A stretch of 64,000 bases of DNA. Origin: Peribacillus kribbensis DSM 17871. Lineage in GTDB: Bacteria; Bacillota; Bacilli; Bacillales; DSM-1321. The stretch covers positions 186,001 through 250,000 of the forward strand of contig NZ_KE387242.1 in the NCBI RefSeq assembly GCF_000430765.1. The letters are read 5' to 3'. A program made the translations under genes and the position numbers. Below, piece after piece: positions 34,865-43,767 of the stretch (the stretch's first letter is position 1; the number at the start of each line of letters is the position of its first letter). The notes under the pieces are model-generated. The model ran no database searches. It worked only from the letters and a program-made list of their open reading frames with translations, and was not told the origin of the DNA.

Positions 34865-34897
34865 CGGACACCTTTTATAGGGGTGTTCGTTTTTTTA
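34865..34897 (+). terminator. Terminator of the methyltransferase gene
   Basis: The stem CGGACACC / GGGTGTTCG with a 7-base loop is followed by TTTTTTT. Confidence 0.85.
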
Positions 34898-34976
34898 TTG
34901 GGGCTGTTAAAATCTTTACAGAACTCACCTCCTGTTATTAGGACACTAATTGAAAATGTAAGTGCTAGATTAGAAG

Positions 34977-35536
34977 ATGAACAGTGAAGAAGAACAAAAA
35001 GAAATCATCTTGCTTGAATTGGATTCAGACAGCTGGAAAAGATATATCGATTCTATAGAAGAATGGCTGGAAGGTGTACTGGCTGTGCAGAATTATCTAT
35101 CCAGCCTCGTGAAAAACACAGCCCTGCGCATTCAGGAGCCTCATATAAGGGAAGCTGTTAAAAAAATGAGTCTGACCCAGGAAAATCACATGAAAAGTGT
35201 GATGGACCTCTTTGAGATCATCGGGAGGAAACCGAGCCCGATAAATATGGCTGCGGGATTTGCCGTAAGCAAGATGGAGGAAGGCCTGGCCAATCTGAAG
35301 GACTTCTTGGGCGGAGGAACAGGTGTCTGGCGGGATCTTCACTATCTGATCCTGGCGAATCAGCAGGCGGTCAGTGCTTTTTCCATATCTGAACAGTTAG
35401 CTCTATCTGAGGCATCAAAGAAATCATGGAAATCACCTGGCCGATTATCCATGATAAAACCACCCGCCATTTATTATTACAGGAATACATGCTTGAAATG
35501 GTGCCTATATCTATATTATATAAACATCCTGTTTAA
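34977..35536 (+). pseudogene. Frameshifted ferritin-like helical protein gene
   Basis: The first 145 codons give a helical protein (LLELDSDSWKRYIDSIEEWLEGVL, NHMKSVMDLFEIIGRKPSP) that looks like a four-helix, ferritin-like or DUF892-type fold. Near 35405-35415 the sense continues in another frame (GIKEIMEITWPIIHDKTTRHLLLQEYMLEM...) to a stop at 35536. In the original frame the sequence becomes nonsense and would run into the next gene. Either a real inactivating frameshift or a base-call error. Confidence 0.6.
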
Positions 35537-35559
35537 CGCGTATAGAGGGGGAGATCACC

Positions 35560-36138
35560 ATCAGGAAAAAAAGGCTTCTGCAGGTATTAGGCACCCGGGA
35601 AGGAATCTATATTCTGCCCATTGTCATCAAATCAAAGGCACAAATGGTGGTACTTGGAGCTTTCCTGGGAGGGATGGCCGCTCTTCTTCAATCAGCCGGA
35701 GCGCTGGGAGGAGCAGGCTATGCCTTCAGTATGGCAGCGTCGCTTCCGATAATGTTGGCAGGTGCTTTGTCACTTCAGACAGCAATTCTGACGTATCTCA
35801 TAGGAATAGGATTATTGCTTATCATCCAGCCCAGTGAACTGTTTGTATATCCATTTACCACAGGATTATTGGGCCTGACGCTTGGCATTGCATTCAAATT
35901 GACTAGCCATAGACTTTATATCTTATCAGCCGGAGCAGCAAGCCTGACCGCAGGCATCTTCTTTGTTTTACATGTACTGGGGTTTCCGTTGCTTGGTCCG
36001 GATATAAAGTCCGTGCTTTCACCCAAAGCTTTCATGATTTTATTGCTTTCTTCTATTTTATACAGCGGGATCTGGCTGATGATTGGGAAAAGAGTGATCG
36101 CCATGCTGAAGAAACGGTTATATCGGGCGAAGTCTTAG
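35560..36138 (+). CDS. Polytopic membrane protein, hypothetical, unusual start
   Basis: About 192 residues: a short basic N-terminus (RKKRLLQVLGTREGIYILPIVIKSKAQ), then five or six membrane helices with many Gly and Ala, ending KKRLYRAKS. A strong AGAGGGGGAG site ends 6 bases before ATC at 35560, and no ATG, GTG or TTG lies there; the first ATG is at 35644, inside the protein-like sequence. Either an AUC start is used or the start has mutated. It follows the frameshifted gene by 24 bases and may be its former partner. Family not recognised. Confidence 0.5.
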   Translation: MRKKRLLQVLGTREGIYILPIVIKSKAQMVVLGAFLGGMAALLQSAGALGGAGYAFSMAASLPIMLAGALSLQTAILTYLIGIGLLLIIQPSELFVYPFTTGLLGLTLGIAFKLTSHRLYILSAGAASLTAGIFFVLHVLGFPLLGPDIKSVLSPKAFMILLLSSILYSGIWLMIGKRVIAMLKKRLYRAKS

Positions 36139-36174
36139 AAAAGTGTAGTTTTACAATTGCTTGCCGGATTTGCC

Positions 36175-36198
36175 CCCCCAAAAAAGAGACATGTCTCC
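36175..36198 (-). terminator. Weak terminator of the GSDH-family gene
   Basis: The palindrome GAGACATGTCTC is followed on the minus strand by TTTTTTGGGG. The stem is short. Confidence 0.4.
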
Positions 36199-36226
36199 CA
36201 GATATGCCGCATTCTGGATACAGAAA

Positions 36227-37645
36227 TTAAACAGAAACAATCTCGTAAATCATTCCTTGATTGCAATCAGTCACTTTCATTGATCCATATACCCCTAAAA
36301 AGAGTCTAGTCTGATTGGAATTCGCTCCCAAACTGACAAAATAGGCCGATTGAGATCCGAATGGATCATCGATTTCTATTACACTGTATTCATTTGGCCC
36401 TCCATCAGGTCTTATTCTGCTGTATGCGATCACCCCTCTGGCAGGAGCCTGGGATTCTTGATTCCTTAAAAGGTCTGTAAATACCACACTTCCCGATAAG
36501 TGGGGAATGGCTCTCCCCATATAAGGCTGAACTCCTGTTAGAGCAGTTCCTTCAAACTTATCTGGGCGGGAATCTCTATGGAAATACCAGGTTAAAGGCT
36601 GAAGCCGGCTGGTGGAAAGATTGACAGCCTCATGATAATAAGCCAGGATATTCTCATCTAATGAAGGATTTTCGGAACAATCCTTTATCGTTGAAGCAGG
36701 AATCGGGCCTTCCCATCCCCGCCAGCCAAGATTGGTTATTTCTTCTTTTTCCGTGTCATTCAGGCGGGAAGCCTGCACAAGACGGGAAACTGGAACCGGT
36801 TTATACTGCACGAAGGAGAAAATGGATTCTGCCAGATCCTGCCCCACATTCCCCGCATATTTGATATACGAATGGTGAAGAGCTTGAAAGGAAATTCCCG
36901 GTATATTGCGGACCCCTTTTGCCATGACGGTGAGCGTTTCCTGAAGGAGGCCGGGAAGCTCATCAAAACGGGTGGCTGCAGGCAGATGAGGGATGGAGAC
37001 ACTTTTATTTACATCAATTTCAATGATCTTGCCGGCGATTTCAAGATCATCCTGACTTAAATTAAAAGGATCATAGCCTGCGCCGCCATCCCCGGTTGTT
37101 AAAATAAGCCTGCCGGATTCAGGTGAGAAGTTTAAGCTGTTCACTCCATTATGATTGAAAAAGGGTCTTCGCAGATTCAGCAGAGTCCGCCGTTTGCGGG
37201 GAGGGGAATCCGTTTGAAGCATCCACTCTTCCACTGTATCTATATGATCATAGTGAGTTTCCCTGTTCATCCATTTTAGATGCAGAGTTTCCGGATGACA
37301 TGAATCCGGCTTAAAACGTTCTGATAAAGCACCGGGACCCTGCGTTCCAGCTGCTGAATAATGAAGATAAAACAGTCCGTTATTCGAAAAGTCGGGGTGA
37401 AATGCGAGCCCCAGCAAACCCCGTTCATCATATCCGCCCCTTGTGGCACCCAGTTTGATAATCTGCGGGCGAATATCCAAGAATGTTTTTATACATCCGT
37501 CTCCTAAGTAAAAAATCTCTCCAGCCTGTGTCGCCATAAATAATCTTTCCATTGATTCGCCAGGAAGGATGGCTGTTTTCAAAACAGTAGGCAAATTGAT
37601 CTTACTGACAAGCGGGCGTAAACCAACTTTAAGTTTCGTCAACAA
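36227..37645 (-). CDS. Glucose/sorbosone dehydrogenase-family (GSDH) protein
   Basis: A protein of about 472 residues with GSDH-type beta-propeller motifs: RGLLGLAFHPDFSNNGLFYLHYS, FNHNGVNSLNFSPESGRLILTTGDGGAGYDP, GKIIEID and the end RLFLGVYGSMKVTD. Such proteins oxidise sugars with PQQ or act as hedgehog-interacting-like propellers. No signal peptide is visible, unlike classic periplasmic enzymes, and Bacillus rarely makes PQQ, so the activity is uncertain. I placed the start at TTG 37645, 6 bases after AAGGGGTG. It is next to spore-coat-type glycosyltransferases. Confidence 0.75.
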   Translation of the reverse strand: MLTKLKVGLRPLVSKINLPTVLKTAILPGESMERLFMATQAGEIFYLGDGCIKTFLDIRPQIIKLGATRGGYDERGLLGLAFHPDFSNNGLFYLHYSAAGTQGPGALSERFKPDSCHPETLHLKWMNRETHYDHIDTVEEWMLQTDSPPRKRRTLLNLRRPFFNHNGVNSLNFSPESGRLILTTGDGGAGYDPFNLSQDDLEIAGKIIEIDVNKSVSIPHLPAATRFDELPGLLQETLTVMAKGVRNIPGISFQALHHSYIKYAGNVGQDLAESIFSFVQYKPVPVSRLVQASRLNDTEKEEITNLGWRGWEGPIPASTIKDCSENPSLDENILAYYHEAVNLSTSRLQPLTWYFHRDSRPDKFEGTALTGVQPYMGRAIPHLSGSVVFTDLLRNQESQAPARGVIAYSRIRPDGGPNEYSVIEIDDPFGSQSAYFVSLGANSNQTRLFLGVYGSMKVTDCNQGMIYEIVSV

Positions 37646-37849
37646 AGGCTGCACCCCTTTTTTAGGTTCCTTATAAAGAAAATATGATGGTGATTTTTTG
37701 TTGAGTACAGTTTAAATCTGTTCAGGGTGGCAGTGGAAGATGGTAAAAGATTATGATTATGAATAAACAAGAGACAGGAAAAAGCGCCTTCTATGATATA
37801 TAACTGTATGTTAACAGCCAAAAAGGACGCCCTGTTCATCGTATTTGGT

Positions 37850-38569
37850 TTACAAAGCGCGTTTCTTCTTTATCCTTTTTTTCTTTTTGCTTTCACTGGA
37901 AATCAATTTTACAAAGTCATCGGTATATGTGAGCAGTTCTCCCCATTGCATTAACTCTTTATCAGAGATCTTCCAAGAATGTCGATCTGTATCATGCCTG
38001 ATGACGGCGAAGTCATAGGGGTCGAGAGAATAAATGGTATACCCCAGCTTTTTAGCCTGATCAAGGAAAAAATAATCCTCAGCACGATTGGTCTTTTCAA
38101 ACCGGATCTTATTAAAGATTTCCTTTCTGAATATCAGGGTTGCCCCGGATACCGAGTCTGAAAAATTTTTAGCTTCTCCTGGTATAAAAACCAGCGCCTT
38201 ATTTTTCTTAAAGTAAATATGATAAGAACTTTTGCCGGCAATCATCACGTCTTTATTATCAAAGGCCGCAAAAGCATTTCTTAAATAGTCAGGTCCATAA
38301 TAGTCATCATCATCAAATTTAGCGATGATTTCATAATTAGACTTCAGGATACCAAAATTCAGGCAATCTCCAAGCGTGGCATTTTCATGAAGCTGATAGA
38401 TTCTAATATTGGGATGTTTGTCTGCCCTTTCTTTCCATTTGTCCAGATTCATATCATCCTTATTTAATACAATAATTAATTCCTTCAAAGCAAAGCTCTG
38501 TTGGATAAAATTTTGAAATACATTTTCCATAAAGTCATCTCTGATGGTACATGTAATAACCGAAATCAT
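37850..38569 (-). CDS. Family 2 glycosyltransferase
   Basis: A 239-residue GT-A enzyme: MISVITCTIRDDFMENVFQN start, KELIIVLNKDD, and the metal-binding AKFDDDDYYGPDYL motif, followed by GATLIFRKEIF. The tail KKKKRIKKKRAL is very basic. It transfers a sugar from a nucleotide donor; the acceptor is unknown. AAAGGGTGATT precedes the ATG. It lies 22 bases downstream of another glycosyltransferase and is surely in the same operon. Confidence 0.85.
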   Translation of the reverse strand: MISVITCTIRDDFMENVFQNFIQQSFALKELIIVLNKDDMNLDKWKERADKHPNIRIYQLHENATLGDCLNFGILKSNYEIIAKFDDDDYYGPDYLRNAFAAFDNKDVMIAGKSSYHIYFKKNKALVFIPGEAKNFSDSVSGATLIFRKEIFNKIRFEKTNRAEDYFFLDQAKKLGYTIYSLDPYDFAVIRHDTDRHSWKISDKELMQWGELLTYTDDFVKLISSESKKKKRIKKKRAL

Positions 38570-38591
38570 TCTAAAATCACCCTTTAATGCC

Positions 38592-39782
38592 TTAGTTTTT
38601 GAACAAATCATTGATCAATCCGCATAGATTCGGGTAATCTCCAGTGCTCTTCATTCTTTTAAAGTTTTTGGCCAGCTTTTCTTTTTCGGCTGTTCCGTAT
38701 CCGGCAGCTTTCAAAATACTAATATGCCTTACATCGATCTGTAGCATAAGGTTAATCGCCTCCAAGATGGCTGCAAATCGCACCTGGAAATTTTTGAATG
38801 CCCGGTTTTGGGTCAGGCGTTTATATTCATAAAGAATTTTATTCATTGTATATAAATCCGTTATGCGTGCAAGTTCCAGGCCGAGTATCATCACATCAAT
38901 ATCCGGGTGCTTGGATAGAAATAGAGCAAAATTTTCTATTGCTTCCATTCTTTTGTTTTCTCCAATGGAATGTTCCTGATGATAAGTTGCCAAATTGTCT
39001 CTTGCGAAGAATTGTCCGCCCAGTTTATATAAGCGATATCCTAATTCCCAGTCCTCATAGCCATATTTAATAAACTCTTCATCAAATAAGCCTGCTTCAA
39101 CAATAAAATTCTTGGATATTGAAACATTTCCAGTTAAGAAAGCCATCCAGGGAAATTGGAATCCGGTTAAATCCTGCCCATACCTTTGCGTGATGTTTTG
39201 ATACCAGGATTCACCCCTTACTATCCAGTCTTTATAAGATTGGTTTGGGATATCGGACTTTTTTAAAATCGGAAAGGGAGAATGTCCGGATGGATCATAT
39301 TTTTTAAGTCTTCTCTTAAGCTTTTTGCTTTTTTTGGATACAATTTTCGGAAGAATTGACGTTCGGTTTTCCGGATAGATACACGTAATAATATTTTCGG
39401 AGTGCATAATACCAGTAAGAATGGATTTTTCATTTTCTTGATGCCCCATATAGTGATTCCTGACAAAATCAGGTTCACATAGCATTTCCGCATCCAAAAA
39501 AATAAGAATCTTGCCTCTTGAGGATTGAATGCCTAAATTTCGAACCTTTGCTCTGCCCAGATTTTGTTCATTTCGAATATATCTATAATGAAAAGGTGGC
39601 CGATAGCTTTGCAGTTCTTCCTGCGTTTGATCTGTAGATGCATCATCAATAAAAATTACTTCCATTTTGGAATGGTCAAAGGTCTGATTTTCGAGTGAAT
39701 AGAGACTGAACAGATTTAGAGGATACTTATTATATGAGGGCATAATAATGCTTACTTCTATGTTTTGCTCATTTTCCGACAA
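38592..39782 (-). CDS. Family 2 glycosyltransferase with C-terminal extension
   Basis: A 396-residue enzyme. The GT-A domain (VSIIMPSYNKYPLNLFSLYS, VIFIDDASTDQTQEE, GKILIFLDAEMLCEPDF) is followed by a galactosyltransferase-like segment (FDEEFIKYGYEDWELGYRL) and a helical C-terminus of about 120 residues. The architecture resembles B. subtilis CgeD and other spore-surface glycosyltransferases. The TTG start has AAAGAGGTGA upstream. A role in spore-surface glycan synthesis is inferred from the resemblance. Confidence 0.82.
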   Translation of the reverse strand: MSENEQNIEVSIIMPSYNKYPLNLFSLYSLENQTFDHSKMEVIFIDDASTDQTQEELQSYRPPFHYRYIRNEQNLGRAKVRNLGIQSSRGKILIFLDAEMLCEPDFVRNHYMGHQENEKSILTGIMHSENIITCIYPENRTSILPKIVSKKSKKLKRRLKKYDPSGHSPFPILKKSDIPNQSYKDWIVRGESWYQNITQRYGQDLTGFQFPWMAFLTGNVSISKNFIVEAGLFDEEFIKYGYEDWELGYRLYKLGGQFFARDNLATYHQEHSIGENKRMEAIENFALFLSKHPDIDVMILGLELARITDLYTMNKILYEYKRLTQNRAFKNFQVRFAAILEAINLMLQIDVRHISILKAAGYGTAEKEKLAKNFKRMKSTGDYPNLCGLINDLFKN

Positions 39783-40158
39783 GGAATCACCTCTTTGTGT
39801 ACTTTAATTAACATTTATAAAGTATGAGTTGTACACCTTGGAGGACTAGGCTTGTATGGAGAAAAATTATTTAAATGATGCCTAAATGCTGCCGTTTGTT
39901 ATGTTTGCGGAACTGACATCAGCAATGAAGGGTTCTGCGGTAAAATGTAAGGTGAAGGGTATGATGGAGAGGTGGTTGAATGGACAGCTGTAGACCTATG
40001 ATTTGATAACTGTGCTGGGTGGCACCAATCAAGGAAAAAAGCATTAACCGAACAGTTCACTTCACTATTTACTGAGATTAGAATTATGAACGACTCCCTA
40101 TTTCAAAATTGCTATACAGTAAATTCCTTTTTATGATGGTTAAGAAAATGTATACAGA
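39783..40158. other. Gene-poor region with decayed sequence
   Basis: No intact gene. Short protein-like scraps occur in several frames, fitting the dUTPase remnant that follows. Confidence 0.35.
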
Positions 40159-40293
40159 CTATTGATTGGTCTTGGTGAAATGCTGGGATTCACCTGGGAA
40201 CAAATCGAAAAAGCCTACATGGATAAGACCAGATTAACTATGAAAGGCAGGCAACTGGGTACTAGCATCTGTCCGTTACGACTATTAAGCTGA
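40159..40293 (+). pseudogene. dUTP diphosphatase (dimeric type) C-terminal remnant
   Basis: A 45-codon frame without a start reads LLIGLGEMLGFTWEQIEKAY, then MDKTRLTMKGRQLGT. This matches the last part of the all-alpha dUTPase/MazG-like family in Bacilli (...LGEMLGFTWEEIExAYxxKNxxNxxRQ...). The NTP-binding N-terminal helices are missing. Confidence 0.5.
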
Positions 40294-40327
40294 GAAACAA
40301 GATCCTCATGGGTCTTGTTTTTTTATA
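40291..40327 (+). terminator. Terminator between convergent units
   Basis: AAACAAGATCC and its partner GGGTCTTGTTT with a short loop are followed by TTTTTTATA. A-rich flanks on the other side let it serve the minus-strand gene too. Confidence 0.75.
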
Positions 40328-40346
40328 AATAAAAAAAAGCAGTTGG

Positions 40347-40589
40347 TTAGGACTGCTTGTGATCTTGCTTGGAGAAGACTAAGTACAAACCGATGATCGA
40401 AACAATTGCCAGGAGTATGTAGACTTTAGTAGTAAGATTGTCATTCCAGCCAAAGGATACACCTGTACCTAACTTTTTAGAGACAGATGCTAAGGTGAAT
40501 ATGGAGACAGAAATCGTATTTAGATAGTAAGCGATAATCCCGAATAAAAATGTCTGTGAAATAATCAGTAGTCCAATAGCCCTTTTCAC
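40347..40589 (-). CDS. Small two-helix membrane protein, hypothetical
   Basis: An 80-residue protein from a GTG start with TTGGTGAAAAT upstream. It has two hydrophobic helices (AIGLLIISQTFLFGIIAYYL and KVYILLAIVSIIGLYLVFS) joined by a loop with FGWND, and a charged tail KQDHKQS. An 11-codon extension to ATG 40622 is possible. Family not recognised. Confidence 0.6.
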   Translation of the reverse strand: MKRAIGLLIISQTFLFGIIAYYLNTISVSIFTLASVSKKLGTGVSFGWNDNLTTKVYILLAIVSIIGLYLVFSKQDHKQS

Positions 40590-40700
40590 ATTTTCACCAA
40601 TCTTCCTTAAATCATAACACATATAGCAATAAATGAATCTAGATATTCAGAGAATATCTATTCTTGTTTCAACAGGTTCCAAATCTTCAATAGTGATTAA

Positions 40701-40732
40701 AAATAAAAAACCCGAGGGGGAATTTAGTTCCT
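40701..40732 (-). terminator. Probable terminator of ydeC
   Basis: On the minus strand an imperfect GAGGAA...TTCCCCCTC hairpin at the end of the gene is followed by GGGTTTTTTATTTTT. Confidence 0.4.
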
Positions 40733-41626
40733 CTAACTCATCTGGTCCCTCTGCGTCTTTTTATAGGATAACGGAGTGACTCCCATTATCTTTCGAAATG
40801 TATCAATAAAATAGCTTGTGCTGTTAAACCCTGCTTGATAGGCGGCATCTGTAATGCTTAATTCTGCTTGCTGCAGGAGGGTCAGGCTTTTTTGAATTCT
40901 ATATTCGATCACATAATTCATGGGAGTCTGGTTTATCATTTTTTTGAAATACCGGCAGCACTCTGAGGTGCTCAGCTGGCCCTCTTTCGCAATATCCTTT
41001 AACAGGATCTTCTCATCGAAATGCAGGTGGATCCACTGCAGCATTTGCTTCATACGCTGATTCTTCAGCATTTCCGTATGTTCGAACTCAAGCGGAAATC
41101 CATTGATGAGGATATGCTGCCAAATGGATGTAAGCTTGTGTGTGATGCTGATTTCATAAAATGGGAGCTGTTGATTCATCAATTGATGAATGTCTGTTAC
41201 GGTATCCAGGATGGTTTTCCCCCATGGTGTCTTTGTGTTTACGTGAACGTATGATAAATTCGTTGCCTGGATATATGGTTTTACATAGGTAGTATAAAGC
41301 TCTTGCGGCAATACAAAATCAGGAGAAACATTTAAGCAGATGTATACACATCCGGAAAGGCTGCTTTCTTCCGCCATATGGAGGCGGCCGCTATTAATAA
41401 AAATCCCCTCATTTTCCCCAACCAGCACTTTTTCCTCATTAATTTGAAAGAGTGCTTCTCCTTTTATGACCCGGACCCATTGGAGTTCATCATGCCAATG
41501 AAGCGGGATGTATCCATGAATATTTTCACTGATCCTGGTTTCATAGCAGGCAACGGGAAGCACGACGGTCCGGTGCGGTGTTAATTCCCGTAAACTCTGG
41601 TCGACCTCAAAATCCTTTATTTGCAT
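40733..41626 (-). CDS. ydeC: AraC-family regulator (YdeC-like)
   Basis: A 297-residue regulator. The N-terminal cupin sensor (IPLHWHDELQWVRVIKGEALFQINEEKVLVGENEGIFINSG) is followed by the two C-terminal AraC HTH motifs (LLKDIAKEGQLSTSECCRYFKKM and ITDAAYQAGFNSTSYFIDTFRK). It is divergent from an EamA transporter gene, the same pairing as ydeC/ydeD in B. subtilis, so it most likely activates that exporter. GAGGTGTTCTC precedes the ATG. Confidence 0.88.
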   Translation of the reverse strand: MQIKDFEVDQSLRELTPHRTVVLPVACYETRISENIHGYIPLHWHDELQWVRVIKGEALFQINEEKVLVGENEGIFINSGRLHMAEESSLSGCVYICLNVSPDFVLPQELYTTYVKPYIQATNLSYVHVNTKTPWGKTILDTVTDIHQLMNQQLPFYEISITHKLTSIWQHILINGFPLEFEHTEMLKNQRMKQMLQWIHLHFDEKILLKDIAKEGQLSTSECCRYFKKMINQTPMNYVIEYRIQKSLTLLQQAELSITDAAYQAGFNSTSYFIDTFRKIMGVTPLSYKKTQRDQMS

Positions 41627-41766
41627 GAGAACACCTCAAGATATTTATATTTTTTTATGAAATACTGATATAAATTCAAGGATTCATCCCTTATGATAAT
41701 TTAATATAACACAATCCTTATATAGTAGAAGAGTGGAAAATTACAAACAGAAAAGTGGGGAAAGAG

Positions 41767-42687
41767 TTGAATGCTGAACAAGTAATCCAATTATCTTCAA
41801 GAAAAAAAGGGATTTCCATGGTACTTCTCGGTGCTTCATTTTGGGGAGTGTCGGGCACGGCCGCCCAATATCTCTTTCAAAAGCAGGGATTCAGTCCGGA
41901 ATGGCTGACGGTGATGCGTTTGTTAATCTCTGGTGTTCTCTTATTAGGAATTGCTTATAAAAAGGAGAAAAACCTCCTATGGGGGATTTGGAAAAATAAA
42001 ACCGACCGGATAAGCATTTTGCTTTTCGGGATTTTGGGAATGCTGGCGGTTCAGTACACCTATTTTGCCGCCATTAAGGAGGGGAATGCGGCCACCGCCA
42101 CGGTTCTCCAATATCTTGCACCTGCCCTGATTACTTGCTATGCAGCAATTCGTGCAAGAAGTCTTCCTTCCAAAACGGTAGCTGTGAGCGTGATATTCGC
42201 CATTTTAGGCACTTTTCTACTTGTGACAGGAGGCCAGATTCATACACTCTCAATCTCCGGATGGGCCGTGTTTTGGGGAATCACCTCCGCTTTTGCATTG
42301 GCGTTTTACACCCTGCAGCCAAAGAAGCTCCTCTTGAAATGGGGCTCTGCCCTGGTTGTTGGATGGGGGATGCTGATTGGGGGGATATTTTTTAGCTTGA
42401 TTCATCCGCCCTGGAGATTCTCGGGACAATGGTCGCTGTCTTCATTGGCCGCAGTAGCGTTTGTGATTCTTTTTGGTACGATCCTTGCCTTTTATTTTTA
42501 CCTGGAAAGCACAAAATATATTTCGGCTACTGAAGTCAGTTTATTGGCGTCCGCTGAACCGCTGTCTGCCACCTTTATTTCGATAGTCTGGCTTCAGGTT
42601 CCGTTTGGCTTGGCAGAATGGATCGGCACTCTATGTATCGTCGGTACGATTACCATTTTATCCATCGTAAAAGCTGAGAAGAAATAA
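41767..42687 (+). CDS. ydeD: EamA/DMT-family transporter (YdeD-like)
   Basis: About 306 residues with ten membrane helices in two EamA repeats (first repeat from GASFWGVSGTAAQYLF, second from WAVFWGITSAFALAFYTLQP). The family exports amino acids, purines or other metabolites. I favour TTG 41767 with GTGGGGAAAG upstream over GTG 41755, which overlaps that site. It is divergently paired with the AraC gene; their shared 140-bp gap should hold the operator. Confidence 0.85.
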   Translation: MNAEQVIQLSSRKKGISMVLLGASFWGVSGTAAQYLFQKQGFSPEWLTVMRLLISGVLLLGIAYKKEKNLLWGIWKNKTDRISILLFGILGMLAVQYTYFAAIKEGNAATATVLQYLAPALITCYAAIRARSLPSKTVAVSVIFAILGTFLLVTGGQIHTLSISGWAVFWGITSAFALAFYTLQPKKLLLKWGSALVVGWGMLIGGIFFSLIHPPWRFSGQWSLSSLAAVAFVILFGTILAFYFYLESTKYISATEVSLLASAEPLSATFISIVWLQVPFGLAEWIGTLCIVGTITILSIVKAEKK

Positions 42688-42724
42688 TACCATATCCAGC
42701 AAGACGATAGGGGAAAAGGGACAT

Positions 42725-42910
42725 TTACCCATATCCTATATTCGATTTTCTGGCTATTTTTAGGATCATCCAAAGAATTCCGCCAGTGAGCAGAGATGCC
42801 CGCCATGCAAAGTGGAAAGAGGGTCCAAGCTTAGGGATGAAAATATTTGCGGCAATGACCAATCCTGTCGAGAATACTCTAACAGGCCAGCCCTCAACGA
42901 GTGTGAGAAT
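42725..42910 (-). pseudogene. Fragment of a small membrane protein
   Basis: An open minus-strand frame without a start codon reads VRVFSTGLVIAANIFIPKLG and WRASLLTGGILWMILKIAR, two convincing membrane helices. It ends at TAA 42725-42727. The N-terminal part is gone where the mntA promoter region begins. Confidence 0.35.
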
Positions 42911-42952
42911 AATTTGTTATAATAAAGTATTATGAAGCTTGGAGTGATATCT

Positions 42953-43360
42953 ATGGATGAGCAGCTGATGCAGCAAATCAAAGATTTTTTAATAAATAAA
43001 TTGGATCCTTCCTTTATTATGGTCTTTGGTTCTTTTGCGAAAGACACAACGCACAAAAATAGCGACATTGATATTGCATTTTATAAACCGGCTCTTTCCT
43101 TACCTACATACGAGATTTTTTTGATTGCCCAAGAACTGGCCGATATAATAAAGCTTGATGTGGATTTAATTGATCTCCAAACTTCCACTACAGTTTTCCG
43201 GGCTCAAGTTTATTCTACAGGTATAGTCGTTTATTCAAAGGATGATCCATTACTCAGACTTGAACAAATGCGGGCTCTTAGTATGTATGCAAGGTTTAAT
43301 GAAGAACGTAAAAGCATAATCCAAAAAGTGGATGAAAGCGGGTCTATCTATGAGAAATGA
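42953..43360 (+). CDS. mntA: MntA-type nucleotidyltransferase antitoxin
   Basis: A 135-residue minimal nucleotidyltransferase with the exact GSx10DxD motif (Gly26-Ser27, Asp38, Asp40 in GSFAKDTTHKNSDIDIAF). In the type VII system MntA adds AMP residues to a tyrosine of the HepT toxin, silencing it. The partner gene overlaps its 3' end by 11 bases. The ATG at 42953 has TTGGAGTGAT upstream, and a TATAAT at 42918-42923 fits a -10 box, although no good -35 is seen. Confidence 0.9.
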   Translation: MDEQLMQQIKDFLINKLDPSFIMVFGSFAKDTTHKNSDIDIAFYKPALSLPTYEIFLIAQELADIIKLDVDLIDLQTSTTVFRAQVYSTGIVVYSKDDPLLRLEQMRALSMYARFNEERKSIIQKVDESGSIYEK

Positions 43361-43754
43361 TGTAATTTTAAATAAAATTAGTGTCATTGAACGATGTAAA
43401 AACCGAGTTTTAGAGGTATACGGCAATAATCCGGATAATCTGAATGATTATACAAAACAAGATTCCATCATACTCAACATTCAACGATCTAGTGAAGCTT
43501 GTATTGACTTAGCTATGCATATCGTGGCTGAAAAACGTCTTGGATTGCCCCAATCCAGCCGAGAAACATTTGATTTGTTAGAGTATGAATCCATCATAGA
43601 CAATAAAATCGCTTCCAGGATGAAAGCTATGGTTGGCTTCCGGAATATTGCTGTTCATGATTACCAAACGATTAATATAAATATTTTACAACAGATTATC
43701 ACGAATCACTTAGATGATTTCAGCCTTTTTACTCAGCAAATACTAAAATACTAA
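43350..43754 (+). CDS. hepT: HepT-type HEPN ribonuclease toxin
   Basis: A 134-residue helical HEPN protein with the full Rx4HxY motif (Arg98, His103, Tyr105 in RNIAVHDY). Arg and His form the RNase site; the Tyr is the residue AMP-modified by MntA in characterised pairs. All key residues are intact, so the toxin should be functional. Overlap with mntA shows tight coupling. Such pairs act in plasmid or island maintenance or phage defence; no other defence gene is close by. Confidence 0.9.
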   Translation: MRNDVILNKISVIERCKNRVLEVYGNNPDNLNDYTKQDSIILNIQRSSEACIDLAMHIVAEKRLGLPQSSRETFDLLEYESIIDNKIASRMKAMVGFRNIAVHDYQTININILQQIITNHLDDFSLFTQQILKY

Positions 43755-43767
43755 TAGGGGGAAAATT

